Below, piece by piece: positions 5,956-6,713 of a stretch of DNA of 6,713 bases (its first letter is position 1; the number at the start of each line of letters is the position of its first letter). The stretch lies in NCBI GenBank assembly GCA_002256685.1, contig NQJH01000094.1, positions 1 to 6,713 of the forward strand, read 5' to 3'. Source of the stretch: Methylococcaceae bacterium NSP1-2. GTDB taxonomy: Bacteria > Pseudomonadota > Gammaproteobacteria > Methylococcales > Methylomonadaceae. Both the position numbers and the translations under genes were made by a program. Below the pieces are notes generated by a model that worked only from the letters and a program-made list of their open reading frames with translations, had not been told where the DNA came from and did not search any database.

Positions 5956-6546
5956 ATGTATCAGGTAATTATTGTTATTCATGTGTTGTTGGGCTTAGGC
6001 GTTATTGGTCTAGTCTTAATGCAACAAGGAAAAGGAGCTGATGCAGGAGCCGCTTTTGGTACTGGTTCGGCGGGTTCAGTGTTTGGTGCTCAAGGTGCCG
6101 CGTCATTTTTATCTCGCTCGACAGCGATTTTGGCAACTCTATTTTTTGCCACCAGTTTAGGGCTTGCGGTCGCAAATGGTCACAAAGGTACTGAACGTGA
6201 CTTAATGGCTACCCCTGCCGCTCAAAATAACTCAGGTCTTCCCGCAGTAGAAGCCATGCCGCCTGTTGCTGTGCCTGATGCTAAAGAAACACCTGCGCTA
6301 CCGCCTATTGCAGCACCAGTACAGCCGCCTGTTAGTCAGCCTGCTACTACGCCAGCCGCTGCGGTAGAAACACCCAAAGCAGTTGAAGAAACTAAACCTG
6401 CCGAAACAGTGAAACCAACTGAAGCAGCAAAACCAGTTGAAGCAGTGAAACCAGTTGAAGCAAAGAAACCGGTTGAACACAAACCAGCTTCTAAAGATAA
6501 AAAAGTGGATGCCCATAAAGGCAAAGACGCTAAGAAAGACCACTAA
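5956..6546 (+). CDS. secG: Protein-export membrane protein SecG with long repetitive C-terminal tail
   Basis: SecG is the small accessory subunit of the SecYEG translocon and helps SecA-driven export across the inner membrane. The first 75 residues are canonical: a membrane helix at about 3-22, the conserved QQGKGADAGAAFG loop (23-35) and FGAQGAASFLSRST (43-56), and a second helix at about 55-73. The product has 196 residues against 110 in E. coli. The excess is a low-complexity tail: Ala/Pro-rich (about 85-140), then hexapeptide repeats of the KPVEAx type (141-176), then a Lys/Asp/His-rich end. By E. coli topology the tail would be periplasmic. No clear ribosome binding site precedes the ATG, which lies 11 bases after the tpiA stop, so translational coupling is likely. 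The core assignment is firm; the role of the tail is unknown. Confidence 0.95.
   Translation: MYQVIIVIHVLLGLGVIGLVLMQQGKGADAGAAFGTGSAGSVFGAQGAASFLSRSTAILATLFFATSLGLAVANGHKGTERDLMATPAAQNNSGLPAVEAMPPVAVPDAKETPALPPIAAPVQPPVSQPATTPAAAVETPKAVEETKPAETVKPTEAAKPVEAVKPVEAKKPVEHKPASKDKKVDAHKGKDAKKDH
6376..6483 (+). repeat. 18-base in-frame tandem repeat (six units) in secG
   Basis: Six consecutive 18-base units start at 6376, 6394, 6412, 6430, 6448 and 6466. They encode KAVEET, KPAETV, KPTEAA, KPVEAV, KPVEAK and KPVEHK. The third, fourth and fifth units are nearly identical at the DNA level (AAACCAGTTGAAGCA core), while the outer units have diverged, as expected for slippage-driven expansion from the middle. 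The first unit has Ala in place of Pro. Confidence 0.85.
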
Positions 6547-6553
6547 GAACAAT

Positions 6554-6638
6554 GCCGATGTGGTGAAATTGGTAGACACGCCATCTTGAGGGGGTGGTGA
6601 CGCAAGTCATGCTGGTTCGAGTCCAGTCATCGGCACCA
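6554..6638 (+). tRNA. leuU: tRNA-Leu (anticodon GAG)
   Basis: A full class II tRNA with encoded CCA. Acceptor arms GCCGATG (6554-6560) and CATCGGC (6628-6634) pair fully; discriminator A6635 and CCA 6636-6638 follow. The D-arm contains GTG/CAC stems (6563-6565 with 6577-6579). The anticodon stem is CCATC/GGTGG (6581-6585 with 6593-6597) and the loop TTGAGGG places anticodon GAG at 6588-6590, reading CUU and CUC. The long variable arm TGAC-GCAA-GTCA (6598-6609) is typical of leucine tRNAs. The T-arm is 6611-6627 with loop TTCGAGT. In E. coli secG is also followed by the GAG leucine tRNA leuU. Only seven bases separate it from the secG stop, so it is probably cut from the same transcript. Confidence 0.97.
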
Positions 6639-6643
6639 AATAT

Positions 6644-6678
6644 AAAACCCGCAAGCTTTAGGGCTTCGCGGGTTTTTT
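6644..6678 (+). terminator. strong Rho-independent terminator after the leucine tRNA
   Basis: AAAACCCGC (6644-6652) pairs with GCGGGTTTT (6668-6676). After a single bulged C (6667), AAGC (6653-6656) pairs with GCTT (6663-6666) around a six-base loop. T residues run through 6678. It starts six bases after the tRNA CCA and closes the tpiA-secG-tRNA unit. Confidence 0.92.
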
Positions 6679-6713
6679 ATTGTCTAACATATCAGATTTT
6701 ATACGCCTGCTAT

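Noticed and set aside
6298..6579. Phe/Trp/Cys-rich reading frames on the minus strand opposite secG
   Set aside because: They are the reverse-strand image of the secG tandem repeat, have no recognisable start context, and one would run into the tRNA gene.

Overview
The window is a compact housekeeping cluster from a bacterium, almost certainly a gammaproteobacterium. The order greA, yhbY (opposite strand), rlmE, ftsH, glmM, tpiA, secG, tRNA-Leu(GAG) is the widespread gammaproteobacterial arrangement. All seven proteins look full length with intact active sites. The DNA is moderately AT-rich. The sequence alone does not fix a genus. A low-GC member of a non-enteric lineage fits, because tpiA lies between glmM and secG, which is not the Escherichia coli layout.

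Layout. Bases 1-142 hold no gene, but contain several inverted repeats and the greA ribosome binding site; the upstream gene lies outside the window. greA (143-619) converges on yhbY (673-939, minus strand), and a hairpin with A-rich and T-rich flanks between them could terminate both. A 50-base divergent gap separates yhbY from rlmE (990-1607). The 135 bases between rlmE and ftsH carry three successive inverted repeats and a perfect extended -10 promoter element. ftsH (1743-3665) ends at a very strong terminator (3686-3715). A new promoter then starts glmM (3794-5134). A second good promoter overlaps the glmM stop codon and would serve tpiA (5192-5944) and secG (5956-6546). The tRNA gene (6554-6638) begins 7 bases after the secG stop, and a strong terminator (6644-6678) closes the unit. 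The last 35 bases show no feature.

How the genes work together. The cluster serves gene expression and the envelope: transcript-cleavage factor (GreA), ribosome biogenesis (YhbY, RlmE), membrane proteolysis (FtsH), amino-sugar precursor synthesis for peptidoglycan and LPS (GlmM), glycolysis (TpiA), protein export (SecG) and leucine decoding (tRNA).

No new defence or mobile system is present. The points most worth checking are the palindrome overlapping the ftsH promoter, the lack of folP between ftsH and glmM, and an expanded 18-base tandem repeat that helps make SecG about 85 residues longer than the E. coli protein.
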